From: Vibrio aestuarianus
GTDB taxonomy: Bacteria; Pseudomonadota; Gammaproteobacteria; Enterobacterales; Vibrionaceae
Length of the DNA stretch: 64,000 bases
Direction: 5' to 3'
Assembly (NCBI RefSeq): GCF_012395185.1
Contig: NZ_JAAZTU010000001.1
Coordinates: 1-64,000 of the forward strand
Shown here: positions 49,071-59,188 of the stretch, piece by piece
Layout of the letters: the number at the start of each line of letters is the position of its first letter
Position numbering within the stretch: the first letter of the stretch is position 1
The notes under the pieces: generated by a model
The model's input: only the letters and a program-made list of their open reading frames with translations
Databases searched by the model: none
Told to the model about the DNA's origin: nothing
Made by a program: the position numbers and the translations under genes

Positions 49071-51539
49071 TTGTCACAATTGCCCATTCAAGCTGTGATG
49101 CCCAAGCTACTGGCTGGGATACAACACTCCCCTCAGTTAATTGTTAAAGCGACACCGGGGGCGGGTAAATCGACGTATTTTCCTCTGCAATTACTTAAGT
49201 CGGGTATCTTAACTGGCAAGATCATTATGCTCGAACCTCGACGTTTAGCAGCCCGCAACATTGCAAGCTACATTGCTCTGCAGTTAGGTGAGCGTGTCGG
49301 GCAAACTGTTGGCTATCGAGTACGTGGTGATAGCAAAGTCAGTGCTTGTACTCAGCTCGAAGTTGTGACTGAAGGTATTATGACGCGGATGATTCAAGCC
49401 GATCCGGAACTTTCAGGTGTGCAGTTGCTGATTTTCGATGAATTTCATGAACGTAGTATTCATGCTGATACCGCTTTAGCATTGAGTTTGGAGGTGCAGT
49501 CGGCCTTACGCGATGACTTAAAGTTGGTGGTGATGTCTGCAACGTTAGATCAGCACACCTTACAGTCATTATTGCCGCTGGCCGAATACGTTGAATCAGA
49601 TGGTCGCTCATACCCGGTTGATATTCGTTACGCACCGTTAAAAGCGAATCAGTACCTGATTCCAACCTTGGGTAAACATATTGATTCATTGATGCGTTCT
49701 GAAAGTGGTTCATTGCTGGCTTTTTTGCCGGGTGTTTCCGCTATTAAGCAGTTAGAACAACAATTGTCTAACCTTGCTGATGATATTGACGTTTGCCCTT
49801 TGTATGGGCAGTTGAGTAGTGAAATGCAGCAACAGGCGATTACATCCGCTAAAGCAGGGCGACGTAAAGTAGTATTGGCGACTAATATTGCCGAGACTTC
49901 TTTGACGATTGAAGGTATTCGTATTGTGGTCGATTCAGGGCTGGAGCGTGTCGCCAAGTTTGACTTAAAAACTGGCATTACTCGTTTAGAACAAGTGAAA
50001 ATCGCCCAATCATCGGCCGACCAGCGTGCCGGTCGTGCTGGTCGTTTAGAGCCTGGAATCGCTTTACGTCTGTATAGTGAAGCTCAGTATAAACAGCAGC
50101 CTCAAGTTTCATCCGCTGAAATTTTACACACAGATTTAGCGCCACTGGCGATGGAGTTAGCCCAGTGGGGTGTGGCTTCTGTCAATGAATTGCCGTGGTT
50201 GGATGTGCCACCACAACCAGCTATGCAACAAGCATGGCAACTGCTTAATGCGCTTGACTTAATGGACAGTAAGCAGCAGCTTTCTGCATTAGGTCAAGAG
50301 GCTCAATATCTAGGTGTTGAACCTCGACTCGCCAGTATGTTACTAAAAGCGAAAGCGCATAGCGACGCGATGCTCAATAGTGCATTGGCCGTCGCTGCGT
50401 TGCTTGAAGAGCCGGAGCGTCATGTCTTAGATGTCCAACATAGCTTATTTCGCTGGCAGCAAGGTAAGCACAATAAAGCTCAAGCCATGCACAAACGTGC
50501 CATGAGTTTGGCCAACAAATTAGGGACTACATTCGCTCTTACCTCAGTCGATGAATCACTGGTTGCCATAGTGCTAAGCCTTGCGTTTCCTGATCGTATT
50601 GCAGCGCTACGCGATAGTCGCCAAGCTGGGCAATTTTTATTGGCGAATGGTCATGGTGCTCAAGTGTGTGAAGAAGAGCGATTAGCTCATGCTCACTATT
50701 TGGTTGCGGTGGACTTAATGCGCACTCGCGTTGGTGCGAGTCAGATCTTTAGCGCTGCAGAGTTGGATATGCATGCTTTGCAATCTCACTTTCCTGAGTT
50801 ATTTCATAGCGATGAATTTGTGGATTGGGATGAAAAATCGGGTCGCTTAAGCGCTGAAAAGCAGTTGCGTTGCGGTAAGTTAATTATTGAACGCCAAGTG
50901 TTAGCAGAGCCGGATCAAGATAAAATCACGCAAGCTTTACTTAATTATGTTCGTCGTAAGGGGTTATCGGTATTACAGTGGAGCGATGGTGCGCAAGCAT
51001 TACTCACCCGTCTTAGGTGTGCCGTACAATGGTTACCCGAAGAAGACTGGCCTGCCTGTGATGATGACAGCTTACTTGAGCAGTTGGAGGTTTGGTTAGC
51101 CCCGTACCTCAATGGTATTAAATCGGCTAAAGGACTGCGCCAAATCTCGGTTGAGGATGCTTTAGATGCTTACTTAGGATGGCCATTGAATAACTATTTG
51201 GCGCAATGGTTACCGACTCACCATACTTTGCCTACCGGTAATCGAGCGCCAATTCGTTATCAGCAACATGGCGAGCCAATGCTCTCCGCGAGGATGCAAG
51301 AAGTATTTGGTGAGCACGATTCACCTTGCATCGCGAAAGGGCGTAAAAAATTGGTAATGGAGTTACTTTCTCCAGCTCAACGCCCGTTACAAGTAACTCA
51401 AGATCTGGCGGCTTTCTGGGCGGGTGCGTACAAAGAAGTACAAAAAGAGATGAAAGGGCGTTATCCCAAACATGTATGGCCAGATGATCCCGCCACTCAT
51501 ATCGCCACGACAAAAACCAAACGACAGTTAACGAAATGA
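49071..51539 (+). CDS. hrpB: DEAH-box ATP-dependent helicase HrpB (TTG start)
   Basis: Putative RNA helicase of 822 aa. Motif I is VKATPGAGKSTYFPLQLL, motif II is LIFDEFHERS (DEFH instead of DEAH, as in other HrpB), motif III is VMSATLD, motif VI is QRAGRAGRLEPG. HA2 and HrpB-specific C-terminal domains follow. The start is TTG 49071 with AAGGA 7 nt upstream, giving the family N-terminus MSQLPIQAVMPKLL; an upstream in-frame ATG at 49005 lies inside sfsA. It overlaps mrcB by 4 nt, as next to mrcB in E. coli. Function unknown. Confidence 0.94.
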   Translation: MSQLPIQAVMPKLLAGIQHSPQLIVKATPGAGKSTYFPLQLLKSGILTGKIIMLEPRRLAARNIASYIALQLGERVGQTVGYRVRGDSKVSACTQLEVVTEGIMTRMIQADPELSGVQLLIFDEFHERSIHADTALALSLEVQSALRDDLKLVVMSATLDQHTLQSLLPLAEYVESDGRSYPVDIRYAPLKANQYLIPTLGKHIDSLMRSESGSLLAFLPGVSAIKQLEQQLSNLADDIDVCPLYGQLSSEMQQQAITSAKAGRRKVVLATNIAETSLTIEGIRIVVDSGLERVAKFDLKTGITRLEQVKIAQSSADQRAGRAGRLEPGIALRLYSEAQYKQQPQVSSAEILHTDLAPLAMELAQWGVASVNELPWLDVPPQPAMQQAWQLLNALDLMDSKQQLSALGQEAQYLGVEPRLASMLLKAKAHSDAMLNSALAVAALLEEPERHVLDVQHSLFRWQQGKHNKAQAMHKRAMSLANKLGTTFALTSVDESLVAIVLSLAFPDRIAALRDSRQAGQFLLANGHGAQVCEEERLAHAHYLVAVDLMRTRVGASQIFSAAELDMHALQSHFPELFHSDEFVDWDEKSGRLSAEKQLRCGKLIIERQVLAEPDQDKITQALLNYVRRKGLSVLQWSDGAQALLTRLRCAVQWLPEEDWPACDDDSLLEQLEVWLAPYLNGIKSAKGLRQISVEDALDAYLGWPLNNYLAQWLPTHHTLPTGNRAPIRYQQHGEPMLSARMQEVFGEHDSPCIAKGRKKLVMELLSPAQRPLQVTQDLAAFWAGAYKEVQKEMKGRYPKHVWPDDPATHIATTKTKRQLTK

Positions 51540-53905
51540 CAACCAATAATAAAAAGCCAGCAGTGAAGAAAACGACAAAGAAAGCAAGCACTCCACGTCG
51601 TGCACCACAACGTAAAACCAAAGCTAAAAAAACGCCGTCTCAACACAAAAGCTGGCTAAAAATAGTGTGGGGAATCAGTTGGAAGCTAGGTGTGGCATTA
51701 GCCGCGGTACTGCTATTTGTTGGTATTTACCTTGATACGTTAGTCAAACAGCGTTTTGAAGGGCAATTATTTGATCTTCCAACGGTGGTGTATGCCCGTA
51801 TTTTAAACCTTGAACCTGGTGATAGCACCACTATCCAAGAACTGCGCAATGAATTGGATGTGCTTAATTATCGCAAGGTAAGTCAACCGCGTTATGCGGG
51901 AGAGTATTCTTCTTCTTCCGCTAAAATCGAAATTATTCGCCGTCCTTTTGAGTTTGCCGATGGTCCGGAGGCTGACCGTCATGCCATGTTGTATTTTGAT
52001 GAGAATGGATTATCGCGAATCCAATCCTTAGAGCATAAAGGGGATTTAGGCTATTTGCGTATTGAACCTAAAATGTTGGGGATGTTAGAAAAAGGCAACG
52101 ATGAACAGCGCCTTTTTTTACGTCGAGAGCAATTTCCAGAAGTGATGGTTGATGCTTTATTGGCCACTGAAGATCGCTATTTTTATCAACATGACGGTGT
52201 TTCTCCTTTTGCCATTATTCGAGCTCTGGTCGCTAATATTAAAGCGGGACGAACGGTGCAAGGTGGTAGTACCTTGACCCAGCAATTGGCCAAGAATATT
52301 TTTCTGTCTAGCGACAGAACGCTATGGCGTAAATTAAGAGAAGCGTATATCGCGCTTATTCTTGATCACCGTTACAGCAAAGATCGCATTTTAGAAGCCT
52401 ATTTGAATGAAGTGTATTTAGGCCAAAGTGGTGGTGAAGCGATTCATGGCTTTGGTTTAGCCTCGCGTCTTTATTTCGGTCAGCCTTTACAGGAATTGCG
52501 TATTGATCAGCTCGCTTTATTGGTTGGCATGGTCAAAGGCCCCTCTTATTACAACCCAGCCCGTTACCCAGAGCGAGCCAAAGAGCGCCGAGATTTAGTT
52601 CTCAAGCTGATGATGCAGCAAGATATTTTGACAGCTAACCAGTTTGAACAAGCAGCCAGTCGGCCTTTAGATGTGCAGAAAACTCCGCATATTGCGAGTC
52701 GCCAACCTGCCTATTTTCAGCAGTTGAGTATCGAGTTGAAAGATAAGGTTGGTGATGCTTTTAAATCCGATGTTGGCTTGAGAGTCTTTACTTCGTTAGA
52801 CCCTGTTTCACAAGCAAAACTGGAACAAGCGGTTGATATTCAAATTCCAACTTTGGCTAAGACCGCAGGTAAAGACTTGGAAGCCGCGGCGATTGCAGTT
52901 GATCGAAATAGCGGTGAAATTCGTGCCATGGTCGGTGGTAAACGTACAGGTTATGACGGTTTTAACCGAGCGTTAAACGCCAGTCGTCCGATTGGCTCGT
53001 TAGTCAAACCTGCGGTTTATCTCACGGCTTTGCAACAGCCAGAACAATACAGCTTAGCAACGACGTTAATGGATAAGCCTATTACGCTTAAAGGCAGTCA
53101 AGGTAATGTGTGGTCACCGCGTAATTATGATCGTCAGTTTCGTGGTGAAGTTCCATTATATGTAGCATTAGCTAAATCACTGAATGTCCCAACTGTTCAG
53201 CTTGGTATGCAGTTGGGCATTGATAATGTGTCAAAAACATTGCAGCGTTTAGGCATCGATAAAAATGAAATTCGCCCTGTACCTTCGATGTTCTTAGGCG
53301 CATTCTCGTTAACACCTTATCAAGTTGCACAAATGTACCAAACGCTAACCAATTCTGGCAAAAAAGCTTCCTTATCAGCATTGCGTTCGGTGTTAGATTT
53401 GGATGGTAATGTACTTTATCAATCAATGCCGAAAGTGTCTCAAGCTGTCGACCAACAAGCGGCGTGGCTGACGACCTATGCGATGAAGCGTGGCGTGCTT
53501 GAAGGTACTGGACGTTATCTAAATAACCAGTTTGCTTGGGCGGCCTTAGCAGGTAAAACGGGAACAACCAATGATAACCGTGACAGCTGGTTTGTTGGTA
53601 TAGATGGGCGTGAAGTGACCACTGTTTGGCTTGGACGTGATGATAACCAGCCGATTAAGTTGACGGGGTCCAGTGGTGCTTTGCGTGTTTACGCCGAATA
53701 TTTGAAGCACCGTATTCCCGAAAAATTAGAGCTGCCTTGGCCGCAAGGTATTACCACGGTCGGGTTTGCAAAAGATCAAAATGGTGAGTTGGTGCTTGAC
53801 TGTAACAATGAATTTAAGTTGCCAATTTGGGATAAAAGTGGCTCAATCAAACAAGGTTGTGACAAGCCGCCGGGACAATGGTTTAAAAAACTCTTCCAGT
53901 GGTAA
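51536..53905 (+). CDS. mrcB: Penicillin-binding protein 1B
   Basis: Bifunctional peptidoglycan synthase (789 aa). A very basic cytoplasmic tail (1-40) precedes one membrane helix (about 44-64) and a UB2H domain for LpoB-type activation. The GT51 glycosyltransferase has ATEDRYFYQHDGVSPFAIIRALVANI (Glu near 210) and GGSTLTQQLAKN. The transpeptidase has the SxxK serine in IGSLVKP (near 490), SLN near 547 and KTGT near 673. Overlaps hrpB by 4 nt, so it is translationally coupled to it. Confidence 0.97.
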   Translation: MTTNNKKPAVKKTTKKASTPRRAPQRKTKAKKTPSQHKSWLKIVWGISWKLGVALAAVLLFVGIYLDTLVKQRFEGQLFDLPTVVYARILNLEPGDSTTIQELRNELDVLNYRKVSQPRYAGEYSSSSAKIEIIRRPFEFADGPEADRHAMLYFDENGLSRIQSLEHKGDLGYLRIEPKMLGMLEKGNDEQRLFLRREQFPEVMVDALLATEDRYFYQHDGVSPFAIIRALVANIKAGRTVQGGSTLTQQLAKNIFLSSDRTLWRKLREAYIALILDHRYSKDRILEAYLNEVYLGQSGGEAIHGFGLASRLYFGQPLQELRIDQLALLVGMVKGPSYYNPARYPERAKERRDLVLKLMMQQDILTANQFEQAASRPLDVQKTPHIASRQPAYFQQLSIELKDKVGDAFKSDVGLRVFTSLDPVSQAKLEQAVDIQIPTLAKTAGKDLEAAAIAVDRNSGEIRAMVGGKRTGYDGFNRALNASRPIGSLVKPAVYLTALQQPEQYSLATTLMDKPITLKGSQGNVWSPRNYDRQFRGEVPLYVALAKSLNVPTVQLGMQLGIDNVSKTLQRLGIDKNEIRPVPSMFLGAFSLTPYQVAQMYQTLTNSGKKASLSALRSVLDLDGNVLYQSMPKVSQAVDQQAAWLTTYAMKRGVLEGTGRYLNNQFAWAALAGKTGTTNDNRDSWFVGIDGREVTTVWLGRDDNQPIKLTGSSGALRVYAEYLKHRIPEKLELPWPQGITTVGFAKDQNGELVLDCNNEFKLPIWDKSGSIKQGCDKPPGQWFKKLFQW

Positions 53906-53954
53906 TTATGGACGTTTATATTAAGCTGATTTTAAAGGTATTTAAGGAAGAATC

Positions 53955-56252
53955 GTGAACCGTTTTGTGACTGGCATATTGTGCTTGCTACTCGTGTTAC
54001 CCTCGGTTTCTGCATTAGCAGGTGACTCAAAAGCCAAGGAAACGGCAGTTCCTTCTCGGCCCAAAATTGCTTTGGTCTTGGCGGGAGGTGGAGCCAAAGG
54101 TGCAGCGCATATTGGTGTTTTAAAAGCGTTGGAAGAGCTCCACATTCCCATCGATTATATTACCGGTACCAGTATGGGCGCTTATGTTGGTGGTTTGTAC
54201 GCTAGTGGAATGAGCGCTGAAGAAATTGAAAGCCTTATCTATAGTGTGGATTGGAACAGTGGATACCGAGACCGAGTCAGTCGCAGTCAGCGCCGAGTGA
54301 GAGATAAAGAATATGAAGACCGTTATCAATTAAAAACCGATCTTGGGGTAGGAAAGGGCGGAGTACGCTCACCTAAAGGTGTGGTGCAAGGACAAAATAT
54401 GTTGCGGATCTTACGAGAAACGTCAGGTAATTTGTCTGAGTTTCAATCGTTTGATGATCTTGTTATTCCTTATCGTGCGGTTGCAACCGATATCATTGAG
54501 CTACAACAAGTGGTGATCGATCGTGGTTATTTGGTCGATGCCATGATGGCGAGCATGTCTGTACCTGGTGCTCTGCCTCCTTATGAATTAGAAGGGCGTT
54601 GGTTAGTTGATGGTGGTGTGATTAATAACATGCCAGTTGATGTTGCTCGTCAATTAGGGGCTGATATTGTGATTGCCGTTGATATCAGCACCGATTATAA
54701 ATCTCAGGAAGACTTCACCTCTTTTTTGACGGTCGCTAATCAACTCTCCAATTATTTGGTTCAGAGAAGTACCCATGCACAAGCGAGTTTATTAACAAGC
54801 GATGACGTGCTATTAAACCCTGAAGTTGGGGCGATGGAAACTACCGAGTTCGATAAAATGCCAGCAGCATTTGATAACGGTTATGAAGTCGTTATGGCTA
54901 ACCAATCGATGTTGTCCAAGCTCGCGTTATCTACTGCTGACTACCAAAATTATATCAATCATAAGCAATCTCGACGTAAGCAACTTACTCATGGTGATGA
55001 GATTAAAGTTGATGAAATCGTTCTTAATAATCAAACCCACTATAGTGATTTTCTCCTCAAAAACCGTTTGAATTTAGCGGTGGGTGAAGTGCTGTCTACC
55101 GAAAAAATTGAGTCGAGTATTCAAGAGCTGTATGTGCTGGACCGCTTTGAACTGGTGACTTATCAATACCGAGAGCAGGAAGGGAAAAATCAACTGGTGA
55201 TTAATGTAAAAGAAAAATCGTGGGGGCCGAATTACGTCAACTTTCGTTTTTTCTTAGAAGATGATTTTCATGCTGATAGTCAATATGCGTTAGGTGTATC
55301 AACCAATTTTACGGATCTTAATGCTCATGGTGCCGAACTGCGTTTGGACGTTGAAATAGGAACAGATAAACAGTTCAAAGCTGAACTATTTTCTCCGTGG
55401 TTTTCGGGGCAGAAAGCTTTCACTACTGGTTTTATCGAATTTAGTCATAATAATCGTATTGTTCCCTTGGGCGGTTTTGAAGATTCATCACTGGAAGCCA
55501 CACAAGATTACTTGCCAATTGTTTACAACGAGTGGGTTGGGGAGCTCGCGGTTGGTTATCAATATACTCTTTGGCAAGAGTTTCGATTAGGCGCTAGATA
55601 TACAAATGGTGAAGCAGAAGTGTCAAACCTTCAGTCGTTCGGAGGCATGGAGTATACCCGTACTGGTGTATTCGCGAAGTATCGACTTGATACGTTAGAT
55701 AGTTTTAGCTTACCAAGAAAAGGGGTTTATTTAGATCTTGAATACCTAATTTCACATGACAATAGTGCTGATGTTGAGAGTGCAGGTATCGATGAAACTT
55801 CAGATACAACTTATGAAGTATCGGCGGAATTTATTGGTGCTTACAGTATCGAACGCCATACTTTGGTCGCTAATTTAGACTACGGTGTGGTGTACAGTAA
55901 AAATTCACTTCAGCCAATTGATCCTCAAGCCATTGGTGGTTTTTTAAACTTATCAGGAATTCCTCGTAATAGTTTAATTGGTCAAAATAAGGTATTTACT
56001 AGCTTAGTATACCGCTATCGTTGGTTTGATAATGACTTTGGGCTATTTACTTCCCCTTTTTATGTTGGGGGCTCAATAGAATATGGTGGTGTTTGGTCTG
56101 ACCCTGATATTCGTTTGGATAGCGCGCCATTATATAGAGCTGGTTCGCTCTTTGTTGGCATCGATTCTCCAATTGGACCCATTATGTTTGGTTATGGTCG
56201 TACAGAAGATAATTTTGACTCGATATATTTGAGTATCGGAACCTATTTTTGA
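53955..56252 (+). CDS. Patatin-like phospholipase fused to POTRA and outer-membrane beta-barrel (type Vd-like autotransporter)
   Basis: Secreted lipase-like protein of 765 aa. A signal peptide (about 1-22, ending SALA) leads into a patatin domain (about 33-320) with the oxyanion glycine motif GGGAKGAAHIGVLKAL, the catalytic Ser73 in GTSMGAYVGG and Asp219 in VDGGVINNMP. A POTRA-like linker (about 345-420) is followed by a C-terminal D15/BamA-like barrel ending in Phe (LSIGTYF), the usual outer-membrane signature. This domain order is that of PlpD-type (type Vd) proteins. GTG 53955 has AAGGAAGA upstream. Substrate phospholipid and surface exposure are inferred. Confidence 0.9.
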   Translation: MNRFVTGILCLLLVLPSVSALAGDSKAKETAVPSRPKIALVLAGGGAKGAAHIGVLKALEELHIPIDYITGTSMGAYVGGLYASGMSAEEIESLIYSVDWNSGYRDRVSRSQRRVRDKEYEDRYQLKTDLGVGKGGVRSPKGVVQGQNMLRILRETSGNLSEFQSFDDLVIPYRAVATDIIELQQVVIDRGYLVDAMMASMSVPGALPPYELEGRWLVDGGVINNMPVDVARQLGADIVIAVDISTDYKSQEDFTSFLTVANQLSNYLVQRSTHAQASLLTSDDVLLNPEVGAMETTEFDKMPAAFDNGYEVVMANQSMLSKLALSTADYQNYINHKQSRRKQLTHGDEIKVDEIVLNNQTHYSDFLLKNRLNLAVGEVLSTEKIESSIQELYVLDRFELVTYQYREQEGKNQLVINVKEKSWGPNYVNFRFFLEDDFHADSQYALGVSTNFTDLNAHGAELRLDVEIGTDKQFKAELFSPWFSGQKAFTTGFIEFSHNNRIVPLGGFEDSSLEATQDYLPIVYNEWVGELAVGYQYTLWQEFRLGARYTNGEAEVSNLQSFGGMEYTRTGVFAKYRLDTLDSFSLPRKGVYLDLEYLISHDNSADVESAGIDETSDTTYEVSAEFIGAYSIERHTLVANLDYGVVYSKNSLQPIDPQAIGGFLNLSGIPRNSLIGQNKVFTSLVYRYRWFDNDFGLFTSPFYVGGSIEYGGVWSDPDIRLDSAPLYRAGSLFVGIDSPIGPIMFGYGRTEDNFDSIYLSIGTYF

Positions 56253-56369
56253 TAGAACATGTTGGTTAAGTTACTAAAATATCGTAGAACTTTAGTCTTA
56301 AGTTGCTATGTTGGTCAAAATGATAAGATTTTAATTTAAAGTTAAATTTGCTATTCTGCGTCCCACAGT

Positions 56370-56421
56370 TTGGCCTCTCTGCCGCTGAGCATATTTAAGG
56401 TGTCTGGCAACGGAGAGCCAA
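56370..56421 (+). promoter_or_regulatory. Hairpin in the acnB leader
   Basis: TTGGC (C bulge) TCTC (TG bulge) CCG on the left pairs with CGG, GAGA and GCCAA on the right around a 26-nt loop. It lies 67 nt ahead of the acnB GTG in a 235-nt intergenic region. A regulatory role is only a possibility. Confidence 0.4.
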
Positions 56422-56487
56422 GTTTCCAAGGATGTTTACTCATCATGTTTATAACCATGGAGTAAACCGCAATGAGAGGAAAAAGTC

Positions 56488-59076
56488 GTGCTTGAAGCCT
56501 ATCGTAAACACGTCGCAGAGCGTGCCGCTGAAGGAGTTGTTCCTAGACCCCTAGATGCAGAACAAGTCGCGGGACTTGTTGAATTATTAAAAAATCCCCC
56601 TCAAGGTGAAGAAGAATTTATTCTTGATCTGCTTGAAAATCGTATTCCTCCTGGTGTTGATGAAGCCGCGTATGTTAAAGCGGGCTTTCTAACCGCTATT
56701 ACCAAAGGTGAGGTTTCATCACCACTGGTCAGCCGTGAAAAAGCGGCTCAATTGCTAGGTACAATGCAAGGCGGTTATAACATTGAGCCACTGGTTTCTT
56801 TACTTGATGATGAAAAGCTCGCTCCTATTGCCGTTAAAGCGTTATCTCACACGCTACTGATGTTCGATGCGTTCTACGATGTTGAAGAAAAAGCTAAAGC
56901 AGGTAATGTCTATGCACAGCAAGTGCTACAGGCTTGGGCTGATGCTGATTGGTTTACCTCTAAAGAAAAAGTAGCGGAAAAAATCACCGTTAAAGTATTT
57001 AAAGTGACCGGTGAAACCAACACCGATGACTTATCTCCAGCGCCTGATGCTTGGTCACGTCCTGATATCCCAGTTCATGCGAAAGCAATGCTGAAAATGG
57101 AACGTGATGGTATCAACCCAGACCAACCAGGTAACGTTGGTCCAATTAGTCAAATTGAAGAACTGCAAAAAGAGGGCATTCCACTTGCTTACGTTGGTGA
57201 TGTTGTCGGTACTGGTTCTTCACGTAAATCAGCCACTAACTCAGTGCTTTGGTTCATGGGGGAAGATATCCCTTATGTACCTAATAAGCGCACTGGTGGT
57301 ATTTGCTTAGGCGGTAAGATCGCCCCAATTTTCTATAACACAATGGAAGATTCAGGCGCTCTACCCATTGAACTGAATGTACAAGAAATGCATATGGGTG
57401 ATGTGATTGACATCTATCCGTATGAAGGTGTTGTACGCAAAGACGGTATTGAGATTTCAAGCTTCAAATTGAGCAGCGTACTGCTTGATGAAGTGCGCGC
57501 TGGTGGTCGTATTCCACTAATTATTGGCCGTGGATTAACAAGTCGTGCTCGCGCATCTCTTGGTCTAGCAGAGTCTGAGTTATTTGCTAAGCCTGTTGAT
57601 CCTTTAGCATCAGAAAAAGGTTATACACTTGCGCAGAAAATGGTCGGTAAAGCGTGTGGTGTTGAAGGTGTGCGTGCCGGTCAATACTGTGAGCCTAAGA
57701 TGACGACCGTAGGTTCTCAAGACACAACCGGACCAATGACGCGCGATGAGCTAAAAGACTTAGCGTGTTTAGGTTTCTCTGCAGATCTAGTCATGCAGTC
57801 ATTCTGCCACACCTCGGCTTATCCAAAACCAGTTGATGTTAATACACACCATACTCTGCCGGATTTCATTATGAACCGTGGCGGTGTTTCTTTACGCCCT
57901 GGTGATGGTGTTATTCACTCATGGCTAAACCGTATGCTACTACCAGATACCGTTGGTACTGGTGGTGACTCACATACTCGTTTCCCATTGGGTATTTCAT
58001 TCCCAGCAGGTTCTGGTTTAGTAGCGTTTGCTGCCGCCACCGGTGTGATGCCTTTGGATATGCCTGAGTCTATTTTGGTGCGCTTCAAAGGTGAGATGAA
58101 ACCGGGCATCACGTTACGTGATCTGGTTCATGCCATTCCTTATTACGGCATCAAACAAGGTCTGCTTACTGTAGAAAAAGCGGGCAAGATTAATGAATTC
58201 TCTGGCCGCGTGCTAGAAATCGAAGGGGTTGAACACCTAACGGTCGAGCAGGCATTTGAGCTATCAGATGCATCAGCAGAGCGCAGTGCCGCGGGCTGTA
58301 CGGTTAAGCTTTCTCAAGAATCGATTGCTGAATACTTAAATTCAAACATCGTGATGCTGAAGTGGATGATCGCTGAAGGTTACGGCGATCGTCGTACTAT
58401 TGAACGTCGCATCACCGCTATGCAAGAGTGGCTAGCGAACCCAGAGTTAATGGAAGCGGACAAAGATGCAGAATACGCTCATGTGATTGAAATTGATCTG
58501 GCGGAAATCGATCAGCCAATTTTATGTGCACCGAACGATCCTGATGACGCATGTTTGTTGTCTGATGTACAAGGTACCAAAATTGATGAAGTGTTCATTG
58601 GTTCTTGTATGACCAACATTGGTCACTTCCGTGCCGCTGGTAAGCTGCTTGAGAAATTTAATGGGCAGCTTGATACTCGTTTGTGGGTTGCTCCACCAAC
58701 GAAGATGGACAAGGATCAATTGACCGAAGAGGGCTATTACGGCATCTTTGGCCGGGCTGGAGTTCGTATTGAAACGCCAGGATGTTCGTTGTGCATGGGT
58801 AATCAAGCGCGAGTTGCCGATAAAGCAACTGTGATGTCAACTTCAACTCGTAATTTCCCGAACCGTTTGGGTACAGGGGCGAATGTTTATCTTGCTTCTG
58901 CTGAGCTGTCAGCGGTAGGGGCTATTTTAGGTCGTATTCCAACTAAGGAAGAATACTTAGAGTATGCACAGCAAATAAATGCGACAGCAGCGGATACTTA
59001 CCGTTACTTGAACTTCCATAAAATGGATCAGTACACCAAGAAAGCGGCGGAAGTCATCTTCCAAGAACCTGCATAA
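56488..59076 (+). CDS. acnB: Aconitate hydratase B (GTG start)
   Basis: Main TCA-cycle aconitase, citrate to isocitrate, with a 4Fe-4S cluster; also 2-methylisocitrate dehydration. The 862-aa protein has the AcnB order: HEAT-like domain (1-160), the mobile domain 4 (about 165-375, [19 protein letters not shown]), then domains 1-3. Cluster cysteines lie in [22 protein letters not shown] and [13 protein letters not shown]. The start is GTG 56488 after AGAGGAAAAAG. It has its own promoter region and a strong terminator. Confidence 0.97.
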   Translation: MLEAYRKHVAERAAEGVVPRPLDAEQVAGLVELLKNPPQGEEEFILDLLENRIPPGVDEAAYVKAGFLTAITKGEVSSPLVSREKAAQLLGTMQGGYNIEPLVSLLDDEKLAPIAVKALSHTLLMFDAFYDVEEKAKAGNVYAQQVLQAWADADWFTSKEKVAEKITVKVFKVTGETNTDDLSPAPDAWSRPDIPVHAKAMLKMERDGINPDQPGNVGPISQIEELQKEGIPLAYVGDVVGTGSSRKSATNSVLWFMGEDIPYVPNKRTGGICLGGKIAPIFYNTMEDSGALPIELNVQEMHMGDVIDIYPYEGVVRKDGIEISSFKLSSVLLDEVRAGGRIPLIIGRGLTSRARASLGLAESELFAKPVDPLASEKGYTLAQKMVGKACGVEGVRAGQYCEPKMTTVGSQDTTGPMTRDELKDLACLGFSADLVMQSFCHTSAYPKPVDVNTHHTLPDFIMNRGGVSLRPGDGVIHSWLNRMLLPDTVGTGGDSHTRFPLGISFPAGSGLVAFAAATGVMPLDMPESILVRFKGEMKPGITLRDLVHAIPYYGIKQGLLTVEKAGKINEFSGRVLEIEGVEHLTVEQAFELSDASAERSAAGCTVKLSQESIAEYLNSNIVMLKWMIAEGYGDRRTIERRITAMQEWLANPELMEADKDAEYAHVIEIDLAEIDQPILCAPNDPDDACLLSDVQGTKIDEVFIGSCMTNIGHFRAAGKLLEKFNGQLDTRLWVAPPTKMDKDQLTEEGYYGIFGRAGVRIETPGCSLCMGNQARVADKATVMSTSTRNFPNRLGTGANVYLASAELSAVGAILGRIPTKEEYLEYAQQINATAADTYRYLNFHKMDQYTKKAAEVIFQEPA

Positions 59077-59090
59077 GGTTAGTTGTTATC

Positions 59091-59128
59091 AAAAAAAACC
59101 GCAGGTATAAATACCTGCGGTTTTTTTT
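59091..59128. terminator. Bidirectional terminator acnB / garK
   Basis: A run of eight A, CCGCAGGTA, TAAA loop, TACCTGCGG and eight T: symmetric, between converging genes. Confidence 0.95.
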
Positions 59129-59188
59129 CACCTAATGGTTTTCGCCATCAACTGAGTTCATCTGGATGACTCGACCAGAATAGAATGG

